Assembly: GCA_017462825.1 (NCBI GenBank)
Contig: JAFTQI010000007.1
Span: forward strand, 1-64,000
Direction: 5' to 3'
Source: Clostridia bacterium
Lineage (GTDB): Bacteria > Bacillota_A > Clostridia > Christensenellales > Borkfalkiaceae
DNA: 64,000 nucleotides
The position numbers and the translations under genes were made by a program. Below the pieces are notes generated by a model. It was not told the DNA's origin. It worked only from the letters and a program-made list of their open reading frames with translations, and did no database searches. The first letter of the stretch is position 1; the number at the start of each line of letters is the position of its first letter. Positions 53,132-61,258 of this stretch are shown piece by piece.

Positions 53132-53818
53132 TTACTCCATTATAGCAACAACGCGGTGAATCGGCAATCCTCTATCTACCCATTTTTGCTCGTACTCGGT
53201 GACGATATTCCACTCAGGGTTCCCATTTTCGTGCAAGTCATACGTCAGCTCTTCCAAGCCAAAGCCGCACGCCTTGTATTCCTCAATCGAGAACTCGAAA
53301 AAATCCCTATCGTCCGTTTTTTGAATAATCTTCCCGCCCTTTTTCAAGAGTTTTTTATACACGTTCAAGAAATTACGGTGAGTCAAACGCTGCGTCGCAT
53401 ACCCAAGCTTCGGCAGCGGCGTGGAAAAATTAAGATAAATCACGTCCAAACTCCCTTCGGGAATATAGCAAGGCAGGCATTCGGCACGGATATTCAAAAA
53501 CCGAATATTCTCTACGCCCGCCTTTTTCACGTCCTCCATCGGAGTTAAAATCACGTTGCTCATCTTTTCAAGCGCAAGATAATTCACGTTCGGCGTAGCC
53601 TTTGCGAGCGCAATCACAAAACCGCCCTTACCGCAGCCAATTTCCAACGCCACAGGGTTATTATTCCCGAACTCTTTCTCAAAATCGACCAACGCGCGGT
53701 AGTTTTCCGCCGCCTCTTTCATATTCAAAATCCCGTTCGAGCCTCTCGCGAGCAACAGCTCGCCGCACGCTTCCATACGCGCGTCAAAATTCCGCTTTCT
53801 TCTCATTCTCATCGACAT
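53132..53818 (-). CDS. trmB: tRNA (guanine-N7-)-methyltransferase family protein
   Basis: 228 residues. The SAM motif is ALEIGCGKGGFVIALAKATP near 57, with IRAEC near 108 and the family C-terminal TEYEQKW near 210. The usual YLNFSDPWPKxRHxKRRLTH block reads NFSTPLPKLGYATQRLTH: Asp is changed to Thr, Trp to Leu, and the basic residues are lost. The Asp is normally important for catalysis or tRNA binding, so the enzyme may have changed specificity or lower activity. It follows dut; a leader with AGGGCAGGTATGAG precedes the ATG. Confidence 0.82.
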   Translation of the reverse strand: MSMRMRRKRNFDARMEACGELLLARGSNGILNMKEAAENYRALVDFEKEFGNNNPVALEIGCGKGGFVIALAKATPNVNYLALEKMSNVILTPMEDVKKAGVENIRFLNIRAECLPCYIPEGSLDVIYLNFSTPLPKLGYATQRLTHRNFLNVYKKLLKKGGKIIQKTDDRDFFEFSIEEYKACGFGLEELTYDLHENGNPEWNIVTEYEQKWVDRGLPIHRVVAIME

Positions 53819-53837
53819 AAACTCATACCTGCCCTAT

Positions 53838-54278
53838 TTATTTTCTACCCGTACTGCCAAAGCCGCCCTCACCGCGGACGGTATCGGACAGGATGTCACT
53901 CTCGGTAAATTCCGCTTTCAAAAAAGGTGCGATTACAAGCTGTGCGATACGTTCCCCCGCGCTGATTTTTTGCACGGAGTCCGAATGGTTATGCAACGCG
54001 ACCATTACCTCGCCGCGGTAATCGGAATCGACCACACCCACCTTATTTGCAGGCGCAAGCCCACGCTTACAAGCAAGTCCGCTTCTCGCGTAAATGAGCC
54101 CCGCATATCCCTCGGGGATTTCCATTGCCAAGCCGGTATGCACAAACTTAGTTTCCCCGGGCAAAAACAAAATATCTTCATCGCAAAGGGCGTACAAATC
54201 CGCCCCCGCGGAAAATTCCGATCCGTAAGTAGGCAAAGTCGCCTTTTCATTGAGTTTTTTAACAGAGATTTTAGGCAT
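53838..54278 (-). CDS. dut: dUTP diphosphatase
   Basis: Start at ATG 54278 (MPKISVKKLNEKATLPTYGS) with AGGAG 7 nt upstream; 146 residues. All five trimeric dUTPase motifs are visible: AGADLYAL, YARSGLACKRGL, VGVVDSDYRGEVMVAL, GERIAQLVI and GEGGFGSTGR. It hydrolyses dUTP to dUMP, keeping uracil out of DNA. It lies between the phage-like module and trmB; it could be cellular or phage-derived, and the fold does not decide. Confidence 0.95.
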   Translation of the reverse strand: MPKISVKKLNEKATLPTYGSEFSAGADLYALCDEDILFLPGETKFVHTGLAMEIPEGYAGLIYARSGLACKRGLAPANKVGVVDSDYRGEVMVALHNHSDSVQKISAGERIAQLVIAPFLKAEFTESDILSDTVRGEGGFGSTGRK

Positions 54279-54376
54279 AATTTTTCTCCTAAGCTTTTTA
54301 TCGAATCCATTATACCAAATTCCGTCATAAATTGCAAGGCTTAACGCCCAATTTTTTCTTCCCCTTTTTCGTAAAA

Positions 54377-54413
54377 CGAAAAAAAAGCGTTTTTGCCAAT
54401 GACAAAAACGCTT
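54377..54413 (-). terminator. Terminator of the phage head module
   Basis: Minus strand: AAGCGTTTTTG pairs over 11 bp with CAAAAACGCTT around a 7-nt loop and is followed by eight U. It starts 18 nt after the stop of the last module gene (54432) and ends the 8-kb transcript before dut. Confidence 0.9.
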
Positions 54414-54431
54414 CTTTTTCATTAAGTCAAA

Positions 54432-54917
54432 TCAAGCAGTTTCCTTATTTTTCAAAGTCAAAAAATAATCGTACAGCGACGCGTAACGCTCTCCCAAATA
54501 TTGTAAAGCCACTTTATCTGCCTTAAACGCCTCAAAACGATCCGTAGCGCTAGTGTAGGTCGTTAAGTAATATTCGCGCACCACAGCCTCTCGTTCAAGA
54601 TAGGTGAGCGAATAATCCAGCGGATAGGACACGGTTTGCGACGGCCGCGAGGCATACTGCAAGAAAAAAAGCAACGCGTCTCGCGTCTTTTCCACCTCTT
54701 TCAAATATTCCGCTTTCACATTCGCCACCGCATGGTTATACGAACTCGAATGATACGTACCGTTCTCTATATACCGTTTTTCAATTTCATGCAGCGACTG
54801 CGACAATTTTTTTTGAAGTTTATTTTTTTTCTCTTGCGCCGCGCGCACCTCCAAAATCTGATCCACCGTCAACGCAGCATACTGCGCGCTCGTATAGTTG
54901 ATAATATCAATTTCCAT
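54432..54917 (-). CDS. Helical protein at the end of the head module
   Basis: 161 residues, nearly all alpha-helical, with a charged coiled-coil-like start (RAAQEKKNKLQKKLSQSLHE, about 26-45) and no cysteine or membrane segment. GGGGG lies before the ATG. It starts 15 nt after the nozzle-like gene and is the last gene before the terminator. In P22 a needle protein occupies this place, but I see no sequence proof. Function unknown. Confidence 0.7.
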   Translation of the reverse strand: MEIDIINYTSAQYAALTVDQILEVRAAQEKKNKLQKKLSQSLHEIEKRYIENGTYHSSSYNHAVANVKAEYLKEVEKTRDALLFFLQYASRPSQTVSYPLDYSLTYLEREAVVREYYLTTYTSATDRFEAFKADKVALQYLGERYASLYDYFLTLKNKETA

Positions 54918-54932
54918 ACCGTCCCCCTATGC

Positions 54933-56312
54933 TTATCTCCCTTTCAAAAACGCCACTTCCGCCGCCATACCTTCCACGCGCGAATCCTTTCCAAGCGTGA
55001 ACCGGAAAGAAAATTTCTCTCCGCGCATCATGGGCGAGAAACTCGCCTCTCCGTCGACGAATTCCAGCATTTGCTGCTTTGTCCTTCCATCGCAACAAAC
55101 AAGCAAAAGCAGCGAACCTTTCCCTTTTAAACGTATGGATTTCAAGGTCTTTTTTTCCTTCTCCCCGAAATCGATTTCCGCTGTTTGAAAAACGCAGCTC
55201 ACTCCTGCCAAAGCGTCGTTTTTTTCGTCCAACTGCATAATTTTATTCCCGATCACACACAACGTTCGTCCACCGCATTCCGTCAAAGCGCGCAACGGCG
55301 TCACGAAATACCCGCTCTTTTTCTCGGGATTTATTGCAACCGTACACAGTTCACCTTGTTCGTCTGTATAGGAAATCAAGGCGTTGGTTAAATACCTGCC
55401 CCGCCCAAAGACTTGATTTTGCGTTGTAGATTTCACATGCAGCCATTCGCAAATCCGTTCGGCTTTTTCCCCGTCAAAACGGTAAATCCCATCCGCAGCA
55501 AGGAAGACGATCCACTCGCCGCAAAGCACCGCCGTTTTTCCATAAATTTCTCCGCCCGTATAGCCAAGCGGAAGAACGCGAAAGCTTTTTGGCTCGCCCG
55601 TCACCTCAATTTTCACGATATTATGCCGATAAAAGGCGTACACGCAGTCCTCTTTTGCAAGCAGCCCTACGATTTCATCTCCGTCCAACGGTCGCAAAAT
55701 TCTACCGCCGTCGTTTTCCGCCATGCTAATCGCCGTTGGATCGGCAGGATCGGAATAGGTAATTTCCCTCTCCCCCGTCACAAGGAATATACGGCTTTGG
55801 CAATAACACGCCCTTCTTCCGGATTTTAGATACCCGCTCGAAGTATGAAACCCTTCCATATCTTGGTACTTACATGTATCCTTACTGAACAGCAAGCTCA
55901 CCACGCCTCCGCTCGAATTCAACGCGTACACGCCCATGGTGTCCAACGTATAAAGACTTGAGCCGCTCCAACTGGACTGCGCGTCTAAATACCTACGCGC
56001 GTAAGCCTTACTGCCAAGGACGTAAAGTATAAAAAGGTCTTCTATACTTTCCCCCGTTCCGTCGGAAGCATAAAGGGGAAAAACCATTCTCATATCCGCC
56101 GACGAATCCACGGTCAATTCCACGCCTGAAGGCGTTTTATAGGGTGTTAGGGCAATTCCTCGCGAGATCGCGCCGTCCGCGCAATCACAGTTTTGGTTAT
56201 AGACTCCGCGCAAGCAGCCATCTTTTACCTTATCTTCTAAAGTAAAGGTGTCAAATTTTATGATTTTTTCCCGCCCTAAATTTTGAAGCGGTATTTTTTT
56301 AACGCCAATCAT
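54933..56312 (-). CDS. Phage neck/nozzle-like beta-propeller protein
   Basis: 459 residues from ATG 56312 (MIGVKKIPLQNLGREKIIKF), which overlaps the stop of the preceding gene (ATGA) and has AAGG 5 nt upstream. The sequence is a regular series of beta-strand repeats (SRIFLVTGEREITYSDPADP, EDCVYAFYRHNIVKIEV, GEWIVFLAADGIYRFDG), as in propeller nozzle proteins of short-tailed phages such as P22 gp10 and T7 gp12. Length matches gp10 (about 470). Identification is by position and fold pattern, not by clear sequence identity. Confidence 0.6.
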   Translation of the reverse strand: MIGVKKIPLQNLGREKIIKFDTFTLEDKVKDGCLRGVYNQNCDCADGAISRGIALTPYKTPSGVELTVDSSADMRMVFPLYASDGTGESIEDLFILYVLGSKAYARRYLDAQSSWSGSSLYTLDTMGVYALNSSGGVVSLLFSKDTCKYQDMEGFHTSSGYLKSGRRACYCQSRIFLVTGEREITYSDPADPTAISMAENDGGRILRPLDGDEIVGLLAKEDCVYAFYRHNIVKIEVTGEPKSFRVLPLGYTGGEIYGKTAVLCGEWIVFLAADGIYRFDGEKAERICEWLHVKSTTQNQVFGRGRYLTNALISYTDEQGELCTVAINPEKKSGYFVTPLRALTECGGRTLCVIGNKIMQLDEKNDALAGVSCVFQTAEIDFGEKEKKTLKSIRLKGKGSLLLLVCCDGRTKQQMLEFVDGEASFSPMMRGEKFSFRFTLGKDSRVEGMAAEVAFLKGR

Positions 56313-56857
56313 ACCCACCTTCTCGAGCGAATGACCGCCGCCCCGCGAATACGGTAGGCAGCCTCCAACGCTTCTTTGTATTTTTTATCCCAAACGGACG
56401 CTTCTTCATATAAGCCCATAATTAAAGCGTAATTCATTGCCATTCCGTAGCCGAACAACCTTGCAGACAAAGTCGCGTAATCGCTTTCCCCATCTAACGT
56501 CTTTTCAGGCGGCGTATAGGAATAGATGATTGTCAATTCTCCCATAGGCGCTTCGAAATATTTAGGAAAAAGACGGAATTTTACACTTTCCCCCGCCTTA
56601 TTTTTGACGCCTGCGATTCGCACCACGTTTTTTTGCAACAGCAAAAAATCCACTTTCCCGTTTTGATTTACCACCTTTTGCTCAGCAAAGAGAGGCAAGT
56701 AATCGAGCGCCAGTTCATTCTCCACGAGATTAAAGCATTTCACAAGCCTTTCCGTTTGCTCCTGTCCTTGAGTATCCCCCTCATTGAGATAGGCGCACAC
56801 TTCGTCGGCAATTCCCAAAAGCATCGCCGCCTTTTCCACACACTCTTTTACTTTCAT
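56309..56857 (-). CDS. Phage head-tail adaptor-like protein
   Basis: 182 residues, mostly helical at the start (MKVKECVEKAAMLLGIADEV) with a strand-rich middle. It lies directly after the coat protein gene and before the nozzle-like gene, as P22 gp4 does (166 residues), and the length fits. This is an inference from order. Start preceded by GGAGGAAT. Confidence 0.55.
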   Translation of the reverse strand: MKVKECVEKAAMLLGIADEVCAYLNEGDTQGQEQTERLVKCFNLVENELALDYLPLFAEQKVVNQNGKVDFLLLQKNVVRIAGVKNKAGESVKFRLFPKYFEAPMGELTIIYSYTPPEKTLDGESDYATLSARLFGYGMAMNYALIMGLYEEASVWDKKYKEALEAAYRIRGAAVIRSRRWV

Positions 56858-56875
56858 ATTCCTCCTCCATTTTCT

Positions 56876-56944
56876 AAAAAGGCGCGCCCTTCCGTATTGA
56901 ACGCAGGTAATTTTCCAGTTTCAACGCGTACATGGGTGCGCCTT
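56876..56944 (-). terminator. Hairpin with U-run after the coat gene
   Basis: Minus strand: AAGGCGCACCC (56934-56944) pairs over 11 bp, one G-T, with GGGCGCGCCTT (56879-56889), with a 44-nt loop, then TTTTTAG. It falls just behind the coat-protein stop (56962), where a partial terminator would give more coat than neck protein. Confidence 0.6.
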
Positions 56945-56961
56945 ATTATTTAAACGCGTGT

Positions 56962-58110
56962 TTATTCGGCAATACCGCTCAATCTACCTTGACCGCAAGG
57001 ACGTTCGCAAATCAAGTCCGCATATTTGACAAGCGTGGCGGTGTACACCGCTTTCCCGGGCACTTGTTTTAAAATTTTACCGTCTTCCGCTTCCAACCAT
57101 TGCCAATCGCAAAGCTGACAAAGCTTAAAGTCGTCGGTATTCAGCAAGTACATCGTACCGGCAGGGCAGAAACGGTCCACCAAAACGGGAATACCGTTAA
57201 AGCTCAAAGCCTTAAAGCCGCCTTCCAATTCCATCGTAGAAAGAGACATTTGATTTTCCTTAAAATAATTGATAAGTGCGCGGCGTACGCCCCAAGAGCA
57301 AACGATAAAGTTAATTTTGCCGCCCGATCTTTTTTCAATGGTATCGATAGCTTCTTGGATAACCGACTCATTAATTTGATTGACGTTATTCATTTTATAG
57401 GGTTTCATAACGCGATGAGTTCTATCGAGCCCATAAAGAGTTTCATCATCAAAAATGGAAGCAAGACCGGTAAGCTCATTTCCCTTCGAACCGTGGACAT
57501 AGAAGTAACAAGCGTCGGTTATATTACCGATCCCGCCTTCAAACGTAATTGTACCGTCGCTATCGTCCACCGACTTGACCACTTTCCCGTATTCAAGAAG
57601 CTCCCCTTCGAAAGAATACGCGTCCACGGACATACCTTCGGAGAATACGTAAGGATCCGTAACAGCCACTTTTTCCCCGTTAATATCCTGCGACTCAGCA
57701 ATGATCCCTTCCGTAGAGCCGAAAAGCATTCTTGCAAAGTTATAGGACGCGCTTTTCACAAGCGACTGCATTTCGTCATTGAGTAAATTCACGAACGCGC
57801 CCTCGTTATTTGCAGACGCACGAATCGCTTTATCGCTGATTTCGATCGTACCGTACAAATTCTTCAACGTCGTTACATATTGCAAGTATCGATTGCCGCT
57901 CGCCTCAGGAAGCGCACCGTCTTCCGTACCTGCGGAAACGCCGCTATTATAGCCTACCTTGACGGCCATTTTCACGTCTTTACCGCTGACGCTTTTGCTA
58001 GTTTTTTCGATTTTTGCAAGGAACGGATTCGTCTTATTGTCCAAAGTATCCGTCACTGCTTCCAAATAAAAAGATTTCAATGCATTATCTGCGCTATTTA
58101 AAGTTACCAT
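56962..58110 (-). CDS. Phage major capsid protein
   Basis: 382 residues. MVTLNSADNALKSFYLEAVT begins a long N-terminal region, and NLYGTIEISDKAIRASANNE (about 88-107) followed by NLLNDEMQSLVKSASYNFAR is characteristic of HK97-fold coat proteins in Bacillota prophages. The second half is beta-rich and ends with a P-domain-like region. It follows a scaffold-like gene, as in P22. No signal of truncation. AAGGAG lies before the ATG. Confidence 0.8.
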   Translation of the reverse strand: MVTLNSADNALKSFYLEAVTDTLDNKTNPFLAKIEKTSKSVSGKDVKMAVKVGYNSGVSAGTEDGALPEASGNRYLQYVTTLKNLYGTIEISDKAIRASANNEGAFVNLLNDEMQSLVKSASYNFARMLFGSTEGIIAESQDINGEKVAVTDPYVFSEGMSVDAYSFEGELLEYGKVVKSVDDSDGTITFEGGIGNITDACYFYVHGSKGNELTGLASIFDDETLYGLDRTHRVMKPYKMNNVNQINESVIQEAIDTIEKRSGGKINFIVCSWGVRRALINYFKENQMSLSTMELEGGFKALSFNGIPVLVDRFCPAGTMYLLNTDDFKLCQLCDWQWLEAEDGKILKQVPGKAVYTATLVKYADLICERPCGQGRLSGIAE

Positions 58111-58132
58111 TTAATTTTTTCTCCTTTTTTCT

Positions 58133-58903
58133 TTACTTTTGGAATAATTGAAGTGCCATATTACCGGCATCCTTAATATTCCGAATTGTTCTCGGCGGCG
58201 ATGCAAGCGCGCCCACTCCGCCGGCGGTGATCGGCGCGCCCGTTTTTCCTAAAGACCGCAGATACTCCCCGATAATTTGCAGGCGTACCTTTTCGTCTTT
58301 CGTAGCCAAACGGTAAATTTCGTCCGACGGAATCCGTCCATCCACGCTCTCTGCGACGGGCGAGCGCGTCTTTTTTGACTCCAAACTTTCCACGGCGCCT
58401 ACCGCCGCCGTTTGCGAATTTTCATCCGCCGCCGAAATTCCCGTTTTCTTTTCCGCGATAAACACCTCTTCCTTTTCCGAAACCTCAGTTTTCATCGCTT
58501 GGGAGCTTTGCTCCGTATCCGTTTGAGGTTTACTTTCGGTTGCGGGGTTCTCTTGTTCCGACGGCGCTGCATTTTTCACGCCCTGACGCAAAAACTCGTC
58601 GAACCTACTTGCTTCTTCTCTTCGTTCCTTGGCTCTTTCACGGAGCTTTTCCGCCCCCGAACCGTTTTCCGACGCCGCAAGCAAGAACTTATCTGCAACC
58701 CTTTCCAACTGACGAAGCTTTTGGCTTCTTCTGGTAAACTCAGCCTCCAAAGCGGAATACGCTCTTACGAGGGCGTCCACGTCCTTAAACTTTCCAAGCG
58801 CCGTCGAGCCTTCTTCAGCACGCCCTTTTTCCGCGTCTGTACTCTCTATTACTTTTTGCTCCGCCTTGTTCGTTTCTTCGTAAACGTTATCCTTTTCTTT
58901 CAT
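58133..58903 (-). CDS. Phage scaffolding-like protein
   Basis: 256 residues, very hydrophilic and helical, with a GKFKDVDALVRAYSALEAEF motif (about 37-56) followed by TRRSQKLRQLE, a pattern recalled from scaffold-type proteins of clostridial phages. The middle (about 110-190) is low-complexity, rich in Glu, Ser, Thr and Ala; the C-terminus is basic. Position between portal and coat is that of a scaffold. No protease motif. GGAGAGAG precedes the ATG. Confidence 0.65.
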   Translation of the reverse strand: MKEKDNVYEETNKAEQKVIESTDAEKGRAEEGSTALGKFKDVDALVRAYSALEAEFTRRSQKLRQLERVADKFLLAASENGSGAEKLRERAKERREEASRFDEFLRQGVKNAAPSEQENPATESKPQTDTEQSSQAMKTEVSEKEEVFIAEKKTGISAADENSQTAAVGAVESLESKKTRSPVAESVDGRIPSDEIYRLATKDEKVRLQIIGEYLRSLGKTGAPITAGGVGALASPPRTIRNIKDAGNMALQLFQK

Positions 58904-58915
58904 ACTCTCTCCTTT

Positions 58916-60790
58916 TTATTTTGTCATTTCCATTTTGTGCGCTTCAATATGTTCTAAGAAACGCTTTTTCCATTCCTCTTTTCTTCCCGACTTCTTAAAT
59001 TCAGACGAAAGCAAAAATCTGGTATGCTCGGAAATATGCAATTCGTGTTCGTCGTAACAATCCACCGCCACGTTTTGCTGTTTCATTTCCTGATTTTCCT
59101 CGCTCGCCTTCACGATATGCAGCGCGGAAATATCCCTCGCGTTCTCGTAACTCCCGAACCCAAACGCCTCTAAAATCCGATTCTTGTTTTCCTTACTGAT
59201 TCTCCCTTCCTCATCGGAAAGCAGTCCCGCCTCGTACAGTCTTAAAAGGGTATTCCTCTTTTCTTCGGGCGTGGTTGCCTCCTGCGGTTCAAAGCGCACG
59301 TCGTTGACCGAAAGACTCGCCGCATTAAAATAGCAAAGCTGACTCTTTTTATTTTCACCCGTCATCGTCATCAAGCGCGCGTTACCCGCAAACTGTTTAT
59401 AAAGCCGCAAAATCTGTCTACCGACTTCCTTGATTGCGCTTTCCATGCTCTGCAATGTCGTTGCCATTCTTGTTTCATCCTGCGCAAGTAAGAGCTGCAG
59501 CCCTGTCGCGCTCGTAACCTTCGCCGGCGTGGAATCCTTGGAAAGATTGCTTACGCCGCCAATTAGGCTAAATTCCTTTTCGAGCCATTCTTCCTCGAAT
59601 CGAAACTCGTCGGGCATCTTCCCGCAATCGAGCATTTCAGGCGCTTTTCCTCCTTGACGGTAAACGAGAATTTTCCCGGGCAATAACCCTTCCTCGCTCA
59701 ATTCGTCCGTATCGACCGAGCCGTCCTCCACCGTCAAAACCCCCATAGAAAGGCGATTCAAAAACTCATGTTTGCGGTTACGCACCGCATTATAAGCGCG
59801 CTGTACGGGAATCAAGCGGTCGACCACGCTGGTTGCAAAAAACGCACCGGGCATACGCATCGAATCCTGTTTCACAAACGGGAAAGTCCTTTCTCCGCGC
59901 TCGCCGTTTTCAAAGGGCAAAGCTCCCTCGTATAAGAGCCTATCCCCCGCCACGATTTCCAACTTCCCCTCGGGCAAATCGGCATTCGGTCGGGTGTAAC
60001 GCTCGATTAAAATTGCTCCGTTTTTTATCGCGGTAGAATCCGCGCCCAGCTTTTGCATAGGCAATTTTGCCGAAGTAGGCTCGCTGTACGCGTAAATCCC
60101 CGAAATATCCTGCCCGTCGATTGCCACGCCGAATCTTTCGCGGATATACTCCACAGGCACAGGCTGAGCGTGAATCAAACTTTGCACGCCCTCGAAATTT
60201 TCCACGTCCAAACGATCGGGGAAAATCTCAAACGGCGACACCGCACACACGTCCACTTCGCCCTCATATAGGGGGATATTTTCTCCGTCAACGGCTACCT
60301 GCCTGCCCCCTTTTTCATTCCAAAGCACTTTATAAAAAGCGCTGCCGCACACTTCCGACCAAACGAGCGCGCGGGAAATGGTATCAGGAAGCGCAATCCT
60401 TTCACGCACGTATTGCAATACGCCCGTAGCCAATTTCGCCGCTTTGATATCCCCGTCCTCATCTGAGAAAGCGCGCACTCGCAAATCGGGCTTTAACTTT
60501 TCCAGCTTCGCCAAACGGGATTCCACCGTCGGCGCGATATGATTAAACGCCCTGCGCGATTGCCAATAAAATCGCTTGTCCTCCTCTTGCAAATTCCCAT
60601 ACGGGGAAACGTCGCAGTACTGATTTCCGCTAAAAAAATTCAAATTGAGCAGCCAACCGTTCTCCACGCTTCTTCTTTTTTCTCTACGCGCAAGAAAATC
60701 CTGCGTCACTTCCTCCGCGATCCGTTTTTCGCGCTCAAGTCTTTGTCTTTCTGCTTCCGCCTTTCTTGCGTCCGCATTTTTACTAACCAT
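58916..60790 (-). CDS. Phage portal protein
   Basis: 624 residues from ATG 60790 (MVSKNADARKAEAERQRLER). Features of P22-like portals: a helical N-terminus, FNHIAPTVESRLAKLEKLKP near 80, and the alternating beta/helix clip and stem region. The dodecamer forms the DNA entry channel at one capsid vertex. The start overlaps the upstream small gene by 8 nt, and a further in-frame GTG at 60802 is possible. Confidence 0.8.
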   Translation of the reverse strand: MVSKNADARKAEAERQRLEREKRIAEEVTQDFLARREKRRSVENGWLLNLNFFSGNQYCDVSPYGNLQEEDKRFYWQSRRAFNHIAPTVESRLAKLEKLKPDLRVRAFSDEDGDIKAAKLATGVLQYVRERIALPDTISRALVWSEVCGSAFYKVLWNEKGGRQVAVDGENIPLYEGEVDVCAVSPFEIFPDRLDVENFEGVQSLIHAQPVPVEYIRERFGVAIDGQDISGIYAYSEPTSAKLPMQKLGADSTAIKNGAILIERYTRPNADLPEGKLEIVAGDRLLYEGALPFENGERGERTFPFVKQDSMRMPGAFFATSVVDRLIPVQRAYNAVRNRKHEFLNRLSMGVLTVEDGSVDTDELSEEGLLPGKILVYRQGGKAPEMLDCGKMPDEFRFEEEWLEKEFSLIGGVSNLSKDSTPAKVTSATGLQLLLAQDETRMATTLQSMESAIKEVGRQILRLYKQFAGNARLMTMTGENKKSQLCYFNAASLSVNDVRFEPQEATTPEEKRNTLLRLYEAGLLSDEEGRISKENKNRILEAFGFGSYENARDISALHIVKASEENQEMKQQNVAVDCYDEHELHISEHTRFLLSSEFKKSGRKEEWKKRFLEHIEAHKMEMTK

Positions 60791-61217
60791 TCTCTTTCTC
60801 ACCGTCCTTTGCCGTTTTTACCGTCTTTTTAACTGTCTTTTCCACCGTCTTTTTTGCCGCGACTGTCCGCTTATTTTTTGTTTTTGTCGCGACCCTGCCC
60901 CCTGCTTTTTTAGTTTTTTCCGTTTTGTTGTGGTCGGTTTTTGCCATCGAAACTTTCTCGTTCAACTGCGCGAGCAACCTGGCTTTTTCCGTTTCCAACT
61001 GTTCGTCCGTCCACCCCGCATACACTTCGCCGTTTTCCCCCGACAGGAGCATTTGCACCGCTTTAAGATCGGGCGGCACGTCCTTTTTCGTCTTTTTTCG
61101 TTTGACGAGTTTCAAAGCCCCGTCCGTTTCCGCGTATTCTTCCGTCACCTCGGCAAGCTTGTAGCCGAGCGCGACTTTCAATAACGCCTCTCCGATTTTT
61201 TCTTCTTTCTTTTCCAT
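60783..61217 (-). CDS. Possible small terminase subunit with histone-H1-like tail
   Basis: 144 residues. The N-terminal half (ALLKVALGYKLAEVTEEYAE then TDGALKLVKRKKTKKDVPPD) resembles the LALGY...VPPD pattern of small terminases. The last 45 residues are repeats of Lys, Thr and Ala (KKTVEKTVKKTVKTAKDGEK), like histone H1 tails, probably for non-specific DNA binding. It lies between terminase and portal. Another accessory DNA-binding role is possible. Confidence 0.5.
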   Translation of the reverse strand: MEKKEEKIGEALLKVALGYKLAEVTEEYAETDGALKLVKRKKTKKDVPPDLKAVQMLLSGENGEVYAGWTDEQLETEKARLLAQLNEKVSMAKTDHNKTEKTKKAGGRVATKTKNKRTVAAKKTVEKTVKKTVKTAKDGEKENG

Positions 61218-61258
61218 ATCTCTCCCTTTCCATCATTCTCCTCTCGCCCATTCTCGCC

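Noticed and set aside
53838..54278. dut as proof that the phage module extends to the left
   Set aside because: dUTPases are common in hosts, a strong terminator separates it from the module, and trmB follows, so it cannot be assigned to the phage.
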